Positions 30,285 to 38,940 of a stretch of 64,000 bases of DNA are shown in pieces. Position 1 is the first letter of the stretch; each line of letters starts with the position of its first letter. Under the pieces are notes generated by a model, which saw nothing but the letters and a program-made list of their open reading frames with translations, did not search any database and was not told where the DNA came from. Source of the stretch: Deltaproteobacteria bacterium (GTDB taxonomy: Bacteria; Myxococcota; Kuafuiibacteriia; Kuafuiibacteriales; Kuafuiibacteriaceae). Both the position numbers and the translations under genes were made by a program. Where the stretch lies: assembly GCA_016713425.1 (NCBI GenBank), contig JADJPE010000005.1:3286001-3350000 (forward strand), in the 5' to 3' direction.

Positions 30285-30368
30285 ATGGCGACCTACGCCG
30301 ATTCGACACGCACCCCACGGACCTTGACCGAATGCGAGCAAAGAGTCCGAGAGTCCTGCTCAAGGTTA
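30285..30368 (+). pseudogene. second integrase 5' fragment
   Basis: ATGGCGACCTACGCCGATTC at 30285 repeats the beginning of the integrase fragment at 27937 (ATYADSTRTPRTLTECEQR). A short duplication (AGAGTCC twice) shifts the frame, and the match ends at CTCAAGGTTACC where an internal Rhs segment begins. The same few codons of an integrase gene thus stand at two Rhs junctions. Confidence 0.6.
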
Positions 30369-30665
30369 CCTACGACCTTGGGCTGTTGCAGCGTGAGCGC
30401 GACGCGGGGCGTTCGGTGGATGCTGCGCTCATTCCACCGCCGGAACTCGTCGACGCCGAGCCGGCGTCCGTTGGGTTGTGTCCCCAGCGTGGAACAGCGG
30501 AGAGCATCGGCACGGGGCCTGTCAACTTTCACTGTGTGGGTGTCGATCCAGGGGATTACTTGGCGATCGATCTTGGCCGAGGCAATCCTCGCGAAATCGA
30601 CGCTTCCGGCAGGTCGAGAAATGCATCGGAGACGAACAGCACGCGAGGTGCCGGAAGCGTGGCAC
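30369..30665 (+). pseudogene. internal Rhs fragment
   Basis: An almost exact copy of 18570-18866 of the full-length Rhs gene (YDLGLLQRERDAGRSVDA to TNSTRGAGSVA). It is joined on the left to the integrase scrap and on the right, in frame, to an IS66 gene. It encodes no toxin tip. Confidence 0.75.
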
Positions 30666-31006
30666 CTGCTGACGCGCGGTGCCCACGGGTTGCCACACAA
30701 CCGGTCAACCTCCATCTCTCGTTCGAGCGGCTCGCAGGTCTCGTGCGACATGCGCTCGGAGGACATCCACGCGCGGACCACGCCTTCCTTTTCCACAACA
30801 AGCGCACGACGCATGTGAAGCTCCTCTGGCACGATGGAAGGTCGTATCGCATCCTCTACTGCCGCCTTGATCGCGACCGCTTCCTGATCCTGATGTCGAT
30901 CCCCGCTGGCGCCATGCACGTCGAGGTCTCGTCGCGAGAGCTCGAGCTCATCCTCGAGGGCATCGACGACAAGCTGCTTCGTTTGGCGCGAAGAACTGTT
31001 CGCTGA
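30666..31006 (+). pseudogene. IS66-family TnpB (Orf2), fused to Rhs fragment
   Basis: VATQPVNLHLSFERLAGLVR, HAFLFHNKRTTHVKLLWHDG, YRILYCRLDRDRFLIL and SSRELELILEGIDDKLLR are the IS66 accessory protein TnpB from near its start to its end. Its own first codons are replaced by the Rhs fragment, giving a chimeric frame of 224 residues from 30332. The TnpC start (ATG at 31006, sharing a base with the TGA) survives for only about 14 codons before a stop, so the element is dead. Confidence 0.75.
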
Positions 31007-31049
31007 TGGAGGAGGATATTCAACCAACACGAGATCGACGGCGCCGATG

Positions 31050-31434
31050 ACATAGCTGTTCATGAGCGGCGTTCTGTGTATCCGCTGCGTGCGCGCAGAT
31101 GAAGAGAGAGAGCGTCTCTACACCACCATTCTTCTTCTGAGCCTACGCGTCGTGTCGGCGCCGATCCTCGTGCGTCGTTTCGTCCGCCTTTGGCCGCGTG
31201 TTCGAAATTCATTCGAACAAGAACCCAAAGACGCCGCGATGGCGGGAACCGTCCCCATGCTCGGGAATGATCGAAGATGCAGGGCGCGCCCAAGAAACGA
31301 CGCTTTGCACGATGACGCGCCGTGGGGCGCTCAGCCTTGGCGGCGAGGGGCGAGCGCTGGAGGCTCGTGGCACGCATCATGCTTGGCACCGCAAGCAACA
31401 ACGTCCGAACACGGACGACGAACAGGAGTTCAAA
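31050..31434. other. gap with no recognisable gene
   Basis: About 385 bases between the IS66 scrap and the metallopeptidase gene. Frames here are short and out of context. AACAGGAG just before 31435 serves the next gene. A promoter for that gene probably lies here, but none can be named with confidence. Confidence 0.5.
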
Positions 31435-32367
31435 ATGTCTAGTCCTCTCCAGATCTCTCGAGACCAAGCCCTTCGACAACGCTTCGAAGGAACCATCGCA
31501 AAGGCGCGATCGCATCCAGTACCCGGAAGCTTCGTCGATACCGTGGAGAAGCCGCTTCTCCCCGCGGAGGTGCTGCGAGGCGATCGAGCCAGCACCGATC
31601 GTCCGAAAAACCGTCTGGCGAGGCCACCCGTGCAAGTCAAGGCGTCACGCGGTGGTGGAAAAGGCTTCTTCGGGGGAATTATTTCCGGCATCGGGAAGGC
31701 ATTTGGGTCGGTGTTCAAGGGCATCGGGAAGGCTTTCGGGTCGGTGTTCAAGGGTATCGGGAAGGCGTTCGGCGCTTTGATCGGGAAGGGGGTCGATTGT
31801 GCCGTGTTGGGGCTTGCGGGCTTCGTCGAGAGGATTCAGGGCCTGTTCTCCAAGGGCCGCTCTCTCACGGATGACCAGAAGGTTCGCTACCGCAATGTGT
31901 ACGGCTCGACGGTCGACCTCGACAGCGTGCGAATCCGAAGAGGCGGCCCACTGAGCTGGGGTGCTTCCAAGACGATCGGCAACACCATCTTCCTTCAAGA
32001 TGACTGCTTCGACGCGAACGGCCAACTCAATGAGCTCGGGAAGAACACGCTCGACCACGAGATGGCACATATCTGGCAATATCAGAACGGCGGGAGCGAC
32101 TACATTCACGGGTCTATCTTTGCGCAGGCGATGGGCATGGTGACTGACGGGGATCGGCGAGCAGCCTACGATTGGCGGTCCGCGTTCAACGACGGGTTGG
32201 CTTTTTGCGACTTGAATCCAGAGCAGCAGGCCAGCCTCATCGCGACCGCGACCAGGCTCAGCCCGAATGGCGGACCGATCGAGGCCCGGTCGTCGATCAC
32301 CGAGGCGGAGGCAGCCTATCTCAACGCAGCGCTCGCGGAGGTTCGCGCTGGCCGAGGCGCTCCGTAG
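31435..32367 (+). CDS. HExxH metallopeptidase with amphipathic GIGKAFGSVFK repeats
   Basis: A 310-residue protein from the ATG at 31435, which is preceded by CAGGAG. The N-terminal 80 residues are charged and disordered. Residues about 85-117 are three copies of an 11-residue amphipathic unit (GIGKAFGSVFK), then a hydrophobic segment. The C-terminal half has LDHEMAHIWQYQNGG with the zinc-binding H-E-x-x-H, of the DUF4157 type often found beside Rhs/VgrG/PAAR effector genes. The repeats resemble membrane-active peptides, so a membrane-inserting peptidase effector is possible, but this is inferred. It lies next to the Rhs locus and is convergent with the lipoprotein gene 51 bases on. Confidence 0.75.
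   Translation: MSSPLQISRDQALRQRFEGTIAKARSHPVPGSFVDTVEKPLLPAEVLRGDRASTDRPKNRLARPPVQVKASRGGGKGFFGGIISGIGKAFGSVFKGIGKAFGSVFKGIGKAFGALIGKGVDCAVLGLAGFVERIQGLFSKGRSLTDDQKVRYRNVYGSTVDLDSVRIRRGGPLSWGASKTIGNTIFLQDDCFDANGQLNELGKNTLDHEMAHIWQYQNGGSDYIHGSIFAQAMGMVTDGDRRAAYDWRSAFNDGLAFCDLNPEQQASLIATATRLSPNGGPIEARSSITEAEAAYLNAALAEVRAGRGAP
31687..31785. repeat. 33-base tandem repeat encoding GIGKAFGSVFK
   Basis: Three copies of a 33-base unit, the third diverging at its end (GIGKAFGALI). Units 1 and 2 differ at a few third-codon positions, so the peptide is held more strictly than the DNA. Confidence 0.85.
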
Positions 32368-32418
32368 TCTCGGACTCGACCCATTCAGCCGCGTCACGGG
32401 CGGAAGCTGCCGCCAAGA

Positions 32419-33993
32419 TCATCGCTCGTCGGCCCCGATGTCAGCCGGGTCGCTCCGCGTCTCTCCGTCGATGTCGACCGTACATCCAGTGACGGGAAGG
32501 AGTGACGCACCCCCGATGGCGTCGACCGCAGCTTCCGTCAGATGAAGATCGCCGTGCAGCGGATCGACGACCCAGTTCGCATCCATGTCGTCGATGTTGT
32601 TCTCTACGGTGGCTTGAGCGCCGTCGCGTTCGAGCAGGCGGAAGTTCGTCAGGTTGTTCGAGACCGTGACGTCCGTGATCGGGTCCCGCCACTCGATCGA
32701 GGACAACTGTCGACTGTGATCCGCGGAATAGATGGTGTTGTGGGCGATGAGTGTATCGCAGGACGACCACGCCGCGATGCCGGTGTCGAAGTCCGAATGA
32801 CTGGAGAACACGAAGTTGTTGGCGATGATTCCGCCGACGTTGTCGATGTTCGACGCGTCTCCACATGGCGTATCGAAATAGATGCGACGATCCGGGTTCG
32901 AGACCGAGTCAAGGCCGCTTCGAATGCCCTGGAACGGGTCGACGATCACATTCCGCAGGACTTGGATGTCCCGCGTCCCGGTTTGGAGTCCAATTGAGGG
33001 CCCCGTTGCGAGATTGCCGCAGTTGTGACCACGAAGGAGGTTCAGCTCAACGCGCCAATCCCGAACGCCCGAAAGGTTGAGGCCGTAGAACGAGGCGCAG
33101 GATCCTCCAGTCCGTTGGCGCAGATCGTCGGTACGAAGGAAGGACGAGCAAGCAATGAGTCCGCCGTCAGAGTAAGCGCGTGCTCGGATGTCCGCATTTC
33201 GGCTGTCGATGACGCTGATGTCATAGAAGACGGTCCCGTGCGCGCTTTCGTTCACGTTCCCAAGGCCAACTTGAATCGCGTCATCGACCGAGTCTCGGAT
33301 CGTGAGGCTCGCGATAGCGACGTTGTCGGCCAAGATCGAGAGAACCGGAGTGTTCGGCGCGCCCCCTCGGAGGATGACCCGCTCGCGATTGCCACTGAGT
33401 GCGCGCACGATGAGGCCCCTTGTCGTAATGGTTAGCGGCGTCGAGAGGATGTATGAGCCGTCCTCTAGGAGAAGCGTGGCGCCCTCCGGAGCGCCGTCGA
33501 GGATCGCGTCTAGCCCGGCGGCCTGATTCGGATTCGCATGGAGAATGGTCTCGTCGATGCTTGCCCAGTCAATCGGCGCGCAGAGATCGGGGATGTTGCG
33601 CGTCCAGTCTGCTGCGTCGGCGGAGGTGCCCACATCAAGCGCTTGAGCGTCTGGCGTGCGTTCGGCATCGGCGCCGCTCGCGTCGTCGCGATCGCCGCCG
33701 CCGTCGACCATGCTGGCGTCGTTGGCTATATCGGCGTCGGTGTCCGCATCATACGGGCCACCGTCCGTCTTCGTCTCCGTGTCCGCATTGGGGCCGGCAT
33801 CGACCTGCGTCATGCCATCGGTCTTGGTTTCGTCACCGCTCGATCGATCCTCGACGAGGCCGATGCGCAAACAACCGGCGAGCGTCAGCCCTCCGAGGCC
33901 GAAGGCCGCGCCAAGGAATAGGCTGAGGCCTACGCCTACGCCTACGCTGGAAATTCGACGCGATGGACTGCCCTGCTTCACCGCCTGAGACAT
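32419..33993 (-). CDS. lipoprotein with parallel beta-helix domain
   Basis: A 524-residue exported lipoprotein. After a charged N-terminus and a hydrophobic stretch comes the lipobox LTLAGC (Cys near residue 41). Residues about 45-130 are a flexible Asp/Ala/Thr linker. The rest has the repeat style of right-handed beta-helix proteins of the pectate lyase / NosD kind (TPVLSILADNVAIASLTIRD, NVIVDPFQGI, NNFVFSSHSDFDTGIAAWSS, NTIYSADHS). No catalytic residues can be assigned. It may bind or trim a surface polysaccharide. It is a single-gene unit as far as can be seen. Confidence 0.85.
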   Translation of the reverse strand: MSQAVKQGSPSRRISSVGVGVGLSLFLGAAFGLGGLTLAGCLRIGLVEDRSSGDETKTDGMTQVDAGPNADTETKTDGGPYDADTDADIANDASMVDGGGDRDDASGADAERTPDAQALDVGTSADAADWTRNIPDLCAPIDWASIDETILHANPNQAAGLDAILDGAPEGATLLLEDGSYILSTPLTITTRGLIVRALSGNRERVILRGGAPNTPVLSILADNVAIASLTIRDSVDDAIQVGLGNVNESAHGTVFYDISVIDSRNADIRARAYSDGGLIACSSFLRTDDLRQRTGGSCASFYGLNLSGVRDWRVELNLLRGHNCGNLATGPSIGLQTGTRDIQVLRNVIVDPFQGIRSGLDSVSNPDRRIYFDTPCGDASNIDNVGGIIANNFVFSSHSDFDTGIAAWSSCDTLIAHNTIYSADHSRQLSSIEWRDPITDVTVSNNLTNFRLLERDGAQATVENNIDDMDANWVVDPLHGDLHLTEAAVDAIGGASLLPVTGCTVDIDGETRSDPADIGADER

Positions 33994-34145
33994 GTTACGA
34001 GCTTCTTGGACCGCGCGTGATGCCCTCGCATCCCCTTCGAAATCGGTGCCTGTTTGGCCCCGCGCGAGTCCGCTGTGTGTTTCTTGCGCATATTGCCGCA
34101 GGCCGCGCTTGCCGCAGGCCGCACGCTTCGGGCCGGGACCTGCGG

Positions 34146-36479
34146 TTACTTGAGCGGCCTCGCGGGTGTGGTCGCGGCGAGGGGCGGCAGAGGAGGCAGG
34201 TCGTCTGACGCGCCACCTCGGGCGTCCGAATCGGTGGGGCCTTCGCTGGCGCTCAGGTTGGCGGCGTTCGCTGAGTCCACCGCATCTTCTGAGCGTGCGC
34301 GCGGGGCATTGGGGGCGGGGCTCGTCGGTTTGGAGCCTACGCTTCGGCTCGACCGAGCCTGAATCGCGCTCGCGGTACCTTCACCATGACTCGTGCCGGA
34401 CGAACCGTATGCTTTGGCGTTGCGGTGAACATGGGAGCCGGTCGTGCTCATGGCGTCGCCTCGCTCGAGGGGAAGGCGTATGACGAATGAGGTTCCAGAT
34501 CCCGGGGTCGACTCGGGATAGATCGTGCCGCCGTGATTCATGATGATGCGCTGGCAGACGGCGAGGCCGAGACCGGTTCCCGTGCTCTTGGTTGTGAAGA
34601 ACGGGATGAAGATCCGCTCGAGGTCTTCGGGAGGGATGCCGGGCCCTTGGTCTTCGACGCGGATCTCGACGATTCCGTGCTCGCGTATGAAGCGCGTCGC
34701 CAGCGTGATGGGCAGGGTGTCGGCGTCAGGGTGGTGCCGAGCGGCCATGTTCGCATCGATCGCGTTCAGAACCAGGTTCAAGATGACTTGCTTGATCTGC
34801 TCGCTGTCTACCTGCATCGTGGGCAGTTGATTGTCGAGGTTGAGGATGAGCTTGATCGGTTCGGAGCGGCTTGCTTCGATGAGCTTGGCCGTCTTGCGCA
34901 CGATGTCGTTGAGCTCGGTCGGCTCTAGCTTGGCGCGGAACGGGCGCGCGTAGTCGAGGAACTGGGACACGACCGTATTCAGACGATTTGTTTCGTCGAT
35001 GATCACCTGCAGGAATTCGGACTCCTCGGCATTGGCAAGGCTCTTCGGGTCGAGGTATTCGGCCGCCCCTTTGATGGCGCCAAGCGGATTTCTGATCTCG
35101 TGGGCCAACCCCGCCGCCATCGAGCCAATGGCCGCGAGGCGTTCGCGTTCGCGCAGACGGTCAGCGAGCTTCGAGTTCCAAATCACGGTGGCGGCGGTCT
35201 CCGCGATTTGCATTAGGCTCGCGATCTCCGCGGTCGAGAAAGGTTCCGGGGAGCGGTCGTCCCGAATGGCCAAGAACCCGAGGACGGAGTCCCCAGAGAC
35301 GAAGGGCAGGAGCACATCGGCGCTCACGGCGACGAAAGCATCGACGAGGTCGGTGCGCGTCTTGTCCTTTATGGCTCGTCGCTCAGGGTCCAGGTGTTCG
35401 GCGAGAAGGGGCGCTCGGTTCTGCTGGATCGCTTGCCAGAGCGCCGGGAGGTCGATCGCGTTGACGCGGGGGGCAGGGGTCGAGCCGCGATGGCTGTGGA
35501 GGACGAACCCGTCGCCAAGAGGTTCCAGCAGGTACACGGCGACGTGCGTGGTGCGTCGCGTGTCGTACAAGGTGTCGACGACGATTTGACTCATTTTGGC
35601 CGGGTCGATGACGCCGTGTTGCATGCGCCGCCGGAGATCTTCGATGGTCTGCGCAAAGCGGTATCGCTCGCGGAAGAACAGGTCGAGCATCTTGGTCTCG
35701 AGGCGATCCTTGAGCGGCTCGTAGAGCGTGAGAAGGATGATGACACTCACTACGGCGTTGAAGAGGCGAGACGACGCGGTCGTTCCGAGCCCAACGAGAA
35801 CCGCGGTGACGATGGCGAAGAAGACCGCGAGAATCGAGAGCATGATCATGCGTCCGAGGAATTCGTTGAGGTCGAGCAAACGATCGCGGAGCAAGACCTG
35901 AGACAAAAAGAACAGGTAGAGCATCACGGTCACGTGGCCGATCGCGCCCGCGTCGAGCTCCGGAATTTCTCCCAAGATAGCCAGAATCGTCGCGACCGCA
36001 GCGCCGATCGCGAGGTAGCGACGCCGAGCGTATTCGACGGTACCGCGTTCGATGTCCGTCGACTCCATCATCATTTTCGAGATGAGGAGGACGGTACCCC
36101 CGGCGAAGATACCCACGGCGACCTGGGTGAAGAGGAAGTCGCCGAGCGGTGAGATCGCGACCAAAGCAAAGAATCCGGAAAGGGGCGATGCGCTCGATTT
36201 GAGCGTCCGCCCTCGCGCGGTGCCCCACGGCACGAGCTCGTTGAAGAGCTTGGCGGTCGCCGCCGGGAGCAGGGCCGCGAGCGCGAGTCCGACGCGCAGC
36301 CATGGCTCGGGGCCGTAGGTCCCGCGGAGGAAGATGGCGAGGAACCAGAGGATGAGGATCACGGAGAGGACTGCAAACAGCATGTCGGCGCGGCGGCGCC
36401 GTCGCCGCAGAACGAGGCTGCCCATGACCGCGATGGTTACGATGGCCGCGATGAGCGCGCTTTGGACTTCGAGCGGCAC
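34146..36479 (-). CDS. membrane histidine kinase with GAF domain
   Basis: A 777-residue sensor. Residues 1-260 hold about eight hydrophobic spans (a 7TM-like sensor region), residues about 290-440 a GAF domain (HVAVYLLEPLGDGFVLHSH, LLPFVSGDSVLGFLAIRDD), followed by HisKA with the phosphoacceptor H460 in AAGLAHEIRNPLGAIKG and a HATPase with NLVLNAIDAN, EDQGPGIPPEDLE and GTGLGLAVCQRI. The final 100 residues are low-complexity Ser/Ala/Thr. No receiver or response regulator is adjacent, so the partner is unknown. It is 21 bases downstream of the barrel-protein gene and probably cotranscribed with it. Confidence 0.92.
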   Translation of the reverse strand: MPLEVQSALIAAIVTIAVMGSLVLRRRRRRADMLFAVLSVILILWFLAIFLRGTYGPEPWLRVGLALAALLPAATAKLFNELVPWGTARGRTLKSSASPLSGFFALVAISPLGDFLFTQVAVGIFAGGTVLLISKMMMESTDIERGTVEYARRRYLAIGAAVATILAILGEIPELDAGAIGHVTVMLYLFFLSQVLLRDRLLDLNEFLGRMIMLSILAVFFAIVTAVLVGLGTTASSRLFNAVVSVIILLTLYEPLKDRLETKMLDLFFRERYRFAQTIEDLRRRMQHGVIDPAKMSQIVVDTLYDTRRTTHVAVYLLEPLGDGFVLHSHRGSTPAPRVNAIDLPALWQAIQQNRAPLLAEHLDPERRAIKDKTRTDLVDAFVAVSADVLLPFVSGDSVLGFLAIRDDRSPEPFSTAEIASLMQIAETAATVIWNSKLADRLRERERLAAIGSMAAGLAHEIRNPLGAIKGAAEYLDPKSLANAEESEFLQVIIDETNRLNTVVSQFLDYARPFRAKLEPTELNDIVRKTAKLIEASRSEPIKLILNLDNQLPTMQVDSEQIKQVILNLVLNAIDANMAARHHPDADTLPITLATRFIREHGIVEIRVEDQGPGIPPEDLERIFIPFFTTKSTGTGLGLAVCQRIIMNHGGTIYPESTPGSGTSFVIRLPLERGDAMSTTGSHVHRNAKAYGSSGTSHGEGTASAIQARSSRSVGSKPTSPAPNAPRARSEDAVDSANAANLSASEGPTDSDARGGASDDLPPLPPLAATTPARPLK

Positions 36480-36500
36480 TTCTTTCCCGGCCTCTCCCCT

Positions 36501-38078
36501 CTAGAAACGAAGTGCCACACCGGCGGAGACATTCAGATCGAAGGTCGAGAGTGATGCATCGACGAGCTGCCCCATGTTCTCCGGGATCTGGCGGGAGCCC
36601 TCACCGTTGAAGTGCATCTGGAGATAGTCCATGCGCGTCGCGACGGTAATTCCGAGCAAGTCCGAGAGCCAGACCCGAAAGATGATGTCGCCGCCAAACA
36701 TCAAGCCAAGGCCCGGGTCGCCGTTCGTGGTCGGTGTCTCCGAGTATTGGAGGACGTAGCCGGCATCAAGGCCCAGCGTGAGCTCGAAGGTATCGTTGAA
36801 GGGCATCTCAAGTCGCGCGCCGCCCGTCGTGGCCAGTGCGGAGCTCGAGAGGACTCGGTTTCCGCGGTGAATGGCGACGCGTACCATGTCGAGTCGGACG
36901 CCAACGCCGGGCTTGAGGCGGTAGGCGTGGCGACCGCTTCCGTTCAGCGTGATCGGAAAGGTCACCATCGCGGGGAAGCCGAGGATCATTCCGGCGGTTC
37001 GCACCGGGTCCTCACCCGGGATGTTGATCGCGTAGCGAACCGGGCGCCACGAAGCGCCGAGCCGAATGCCGAACGGAAAGTTGTGGGGCTCAACCTCGAC
37101 CTCGCTCTGGACGAGGCCGAGGCCTGTCAGTTGGTAAGAGAGGCTGCTCGGTATGCCTCCCGTTGAAAGGATGTAGCGGCGGACCACCCCGGCTCCGCCC
37201 AGCACCGACGCATGAAAGACATCGCCGCTTTGGTTGCGGCGGGCCTTGGGGCTCTCTTCGGCAACGGTCGTCGGTTCAGGCACGGGGTCCCATGGACGAC
37301 GTGTGGTCGCCCCCTCGGCCCCGGGGTTGCTCGCGCGGTCGCTACCGGCGGAGCCGGATGTCCCGGACGATGCGGTACCGCCGCTCGTGTCGGCGCGCCC
37401 GCCGTCCGCGTTGGCGCCCCCGGTCGGTGGGTCAAAGGGCTTCGAGTTCGCGGTCGCTCGATCGTCGCTGGTGCTTCGTGCGCGACTTCGGGCGTCCTCG
37501 CCGCCGTCCCCGCGTCCGTCGCCGTCGTCTCCCGAGGGCTCGAAATTGTCTGCGTCTTGAGCCAGGCCTGGAGGTCCTTCGCCGCGGCGTAGGGCCAGGA
37601 TTTGTTCGAGGGTGCGGCGACCGATGCGGCGTCCTCGGTCCGCCGCCTCTTTGCGCGGCCTGAAGAATTCGCTCCGGAAATCCATGGCGACCTCCCCGTC
37701 TTCGGCCCGGATGAGTCGCGCTCGCGCTGTGTATTTCCAGCCTTCGCGCGTGACATCGACCTTGAGGACGTATTCGGCCCGAATCGCGCGTGCGGCTTTG
37801 GCGAGGTTCTCTGTACGCTGCGCGCCGGCGCCGCGGACCCCGAGCCGCCGCTGGGCAGCCTGGAGGCGTTTTGACGGGACGAGTCCGTCGATGTGCGCGC
37901 CGAGCGTCTTCCGTAAGCTCTTTGTGAGGGCCTGTGTTCCGAAGGCGGCACGCCCCGTTGCCGTAGGGACGACGATGCGGACGTCGCGGACCTCGCCGTT
38001 CGGGTCCTCGAAGCGCTCTGGCGCGGGGGCTCCGCTCAGCACGGCTGAGAGGAGGCTGATGACCACCCAACCCTCCAA
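36501..38078 (-). CDS. exported protein with predicted outer-membrane barrel
   Basis: A 525-residue protein with a short signal peptide (MEGWVVISLLSAVLSGAPA). Residues about 25-165 form an alpha/beta domain (ALTKSLRKTLGAHIDGLVPS, AARAIRAEYVLKVDV) that looks like the periplasmic TolB-N or CsgG-like fold. A Gly/Ser/Asp-rich linker lies at about 170-280. The C-terminal 240 residues alternate hydrophobic and polar residues and end in phenylalanine (VSAGVALRF), the mark of an outer-membrane beta-barrel recognised by BAM. The pairing of a periplasmic domain and barrel with a downstream histidine kinase is notable. The family was not identified. Confidence 0.75.
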   Translation of the reverse strand: MEGWVVISLLSAVLSGAPAPERFEDPNGEVRDVRIVVPTATGRAAFGTQALTKSLRKTLGAHIDGLVPSKRLQAAQRRLGVRGAGAQRTENLAKAARAIRAEYVLKVDVTREGWKYTARARLIRAEDGEVAMDFRSEFFRPRKEAADRGRRIGRRTLEQILALRRGEGPPGLAQDADNFEPSGDDGDGRGDGGEDARSRARSTSDDRATANSKPFDPPTGGANADGGRADTSGGTASSGTSGSAGSDRASNPGAEGATTRRPWDPVPEPTTVAEESPKARRNQSGDVFHASVLGGAGVVRRYILSTGGIPSSLSYQLTGLGLVQSEVEVEPHNFPFGIRLGASWRPVRYAINIPGEDPVRTAGMILGFPAMVTFPITLNGSGRHAYRLKPGVGVRLDMVRVAIHRGNRVLSSSALATTGGARLEMPFNDTFELTLGLDAGYVLQYSETPTTNGDPGLGLMFGGDIIFRVWLSDLLGITVATRMDYLQMHFNGEGSRQIPENMGQLVDASLSTFDLNVSAGVALRF

Positions 38079-38220
38079 CTGTCCAGCTAGGATAGCGAAA
38101 CTCGAGTAGGTGGGACACTTTAGTGCATCGCAATTCGTTCCTCGGGGCTCGTCCCTCCGATATAAACCCTATGTTCATGTCCGGTCGTCTGAGCGGGCGC
38201 GAGCCCGAAAAGGCAGCCGA

Positions 38221-38266
38221 TCATTGACCCCAGGCCCCGAAGGAGGGAGGCGGTCGGGGTCAATGA
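38221..38266 (+). promoter_or_regulatory. perfect 11-bp inverted repeat enclosing the ribosome site and start codon
   Basis: TCATTGACCCC at 38221-38231 is the exact reverse complement of GGGGTCAATGA at 38256-38266. The 24-base loop holds the Shine-Dalgarno sequence AGGAGGGAGG, and the right arm contains the ATG (38263) of the B3/4 gene. In RNA this would be a hairpin with a sequestered start codon; as DNA it could be an operator for a dimeric repressor. Confidence 0.7.
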
Positions 38267-38931
38267 ATTCGGTCGTTGGGCCCCTCACTTTGTCGATGCG
38301 CACACCGGGTGTGGCGGCGGCGTTCGTTTATGCGGCCGGCTGCCAGAGTGGAGCGTCACCACCGGCGCTGACTGCGCGTGTGGCGCGCGCTGTCTCTCTG
38401 GCCGCCACCGCCCCCGATAGGTCGGAAGTCTTTGACCGCGTTCGCGGCGTGCTGCGCTTCGGAAAATACAAGCCGACCGGGCGCGGCAAGCCGGCGAGCG
38501 AATACCTCGCGAAGGCTGCCCTCGAGAATCGGTTCCCCCAGATCAACAACCTCGTCGACGTGAACAATCTCGTGTCGCTCGAATCGGGTCTGCCCATTTC
38601 GATGGTGGATGTGGGGCGGGCCGAAACTGATTCCTTCTGCCTCCGGCGTGGGCTTCCGGGCGAGGCGTACGTGTTCAATACCTCGGGGCAGTCGATCGAT
38701 CTCGAGGATCTGCTCTTGCTGGCCTGTTTGCCGAGCGATCGACCTTGCGCCAATCCGGTGAAGGACTCGATGTCAACCAAGGTTGCGCCCACCACGGATC
38801 GCGTCCTCGCGGTCGTCTACGCTTCGCCCGTGGATCTGCCGCGCCTCGAGGATGCGGCGCGTAGCCTCGACGAGGGGCTGCGTTCTTTCGGTCAGGCGAC
38901 TGAAGTCGTACATGCCGTTTGGACGATGTGA
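38263..38931 (+). CDS. B3/B4 tRNA-binding-domain protein
   Basis: A 222-residue soluble protein whose central part (FPQINNLVDVNNLVSLESGL, PISMVDVG, YVFNTSGQSIDLEDLL) is the B3/4 domain of phenylalanyl-tRNA synthetase beta chain, here standing alone. Free B3/4 proteins are thought to bind or edit mischarged tRNA or amino acids, but few have been tested. The start at 38263 is supported by AGGAGG upstream; the longer frame from 38110 adds an Arg-rich stretch that overlaps the inverted repeat. It is divergent from the barrel-protein gene. Confidence 0.85.
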   Translation: MNSVVGPLTLSMRTPGVAAAFVYAAGCQSGASPPALTARVARAVSLAATAPDRSEVFDRVRGVLRFGKYKPTGRGKPASEYLAKAALENRFPQINNLVDVNNLVSLESGLPISMVDVGRAETDSFCLRRGLPGEAYVFNTSGQSIDLEDLLLLACLPSDRPCANPVKDSMSTKVAPTTDRVLAVVYASPVDLPRLEDAARSLDEGLRSFGQATEVVHAVWTM

Positions 38932-38940
38932 GTGCACGGC

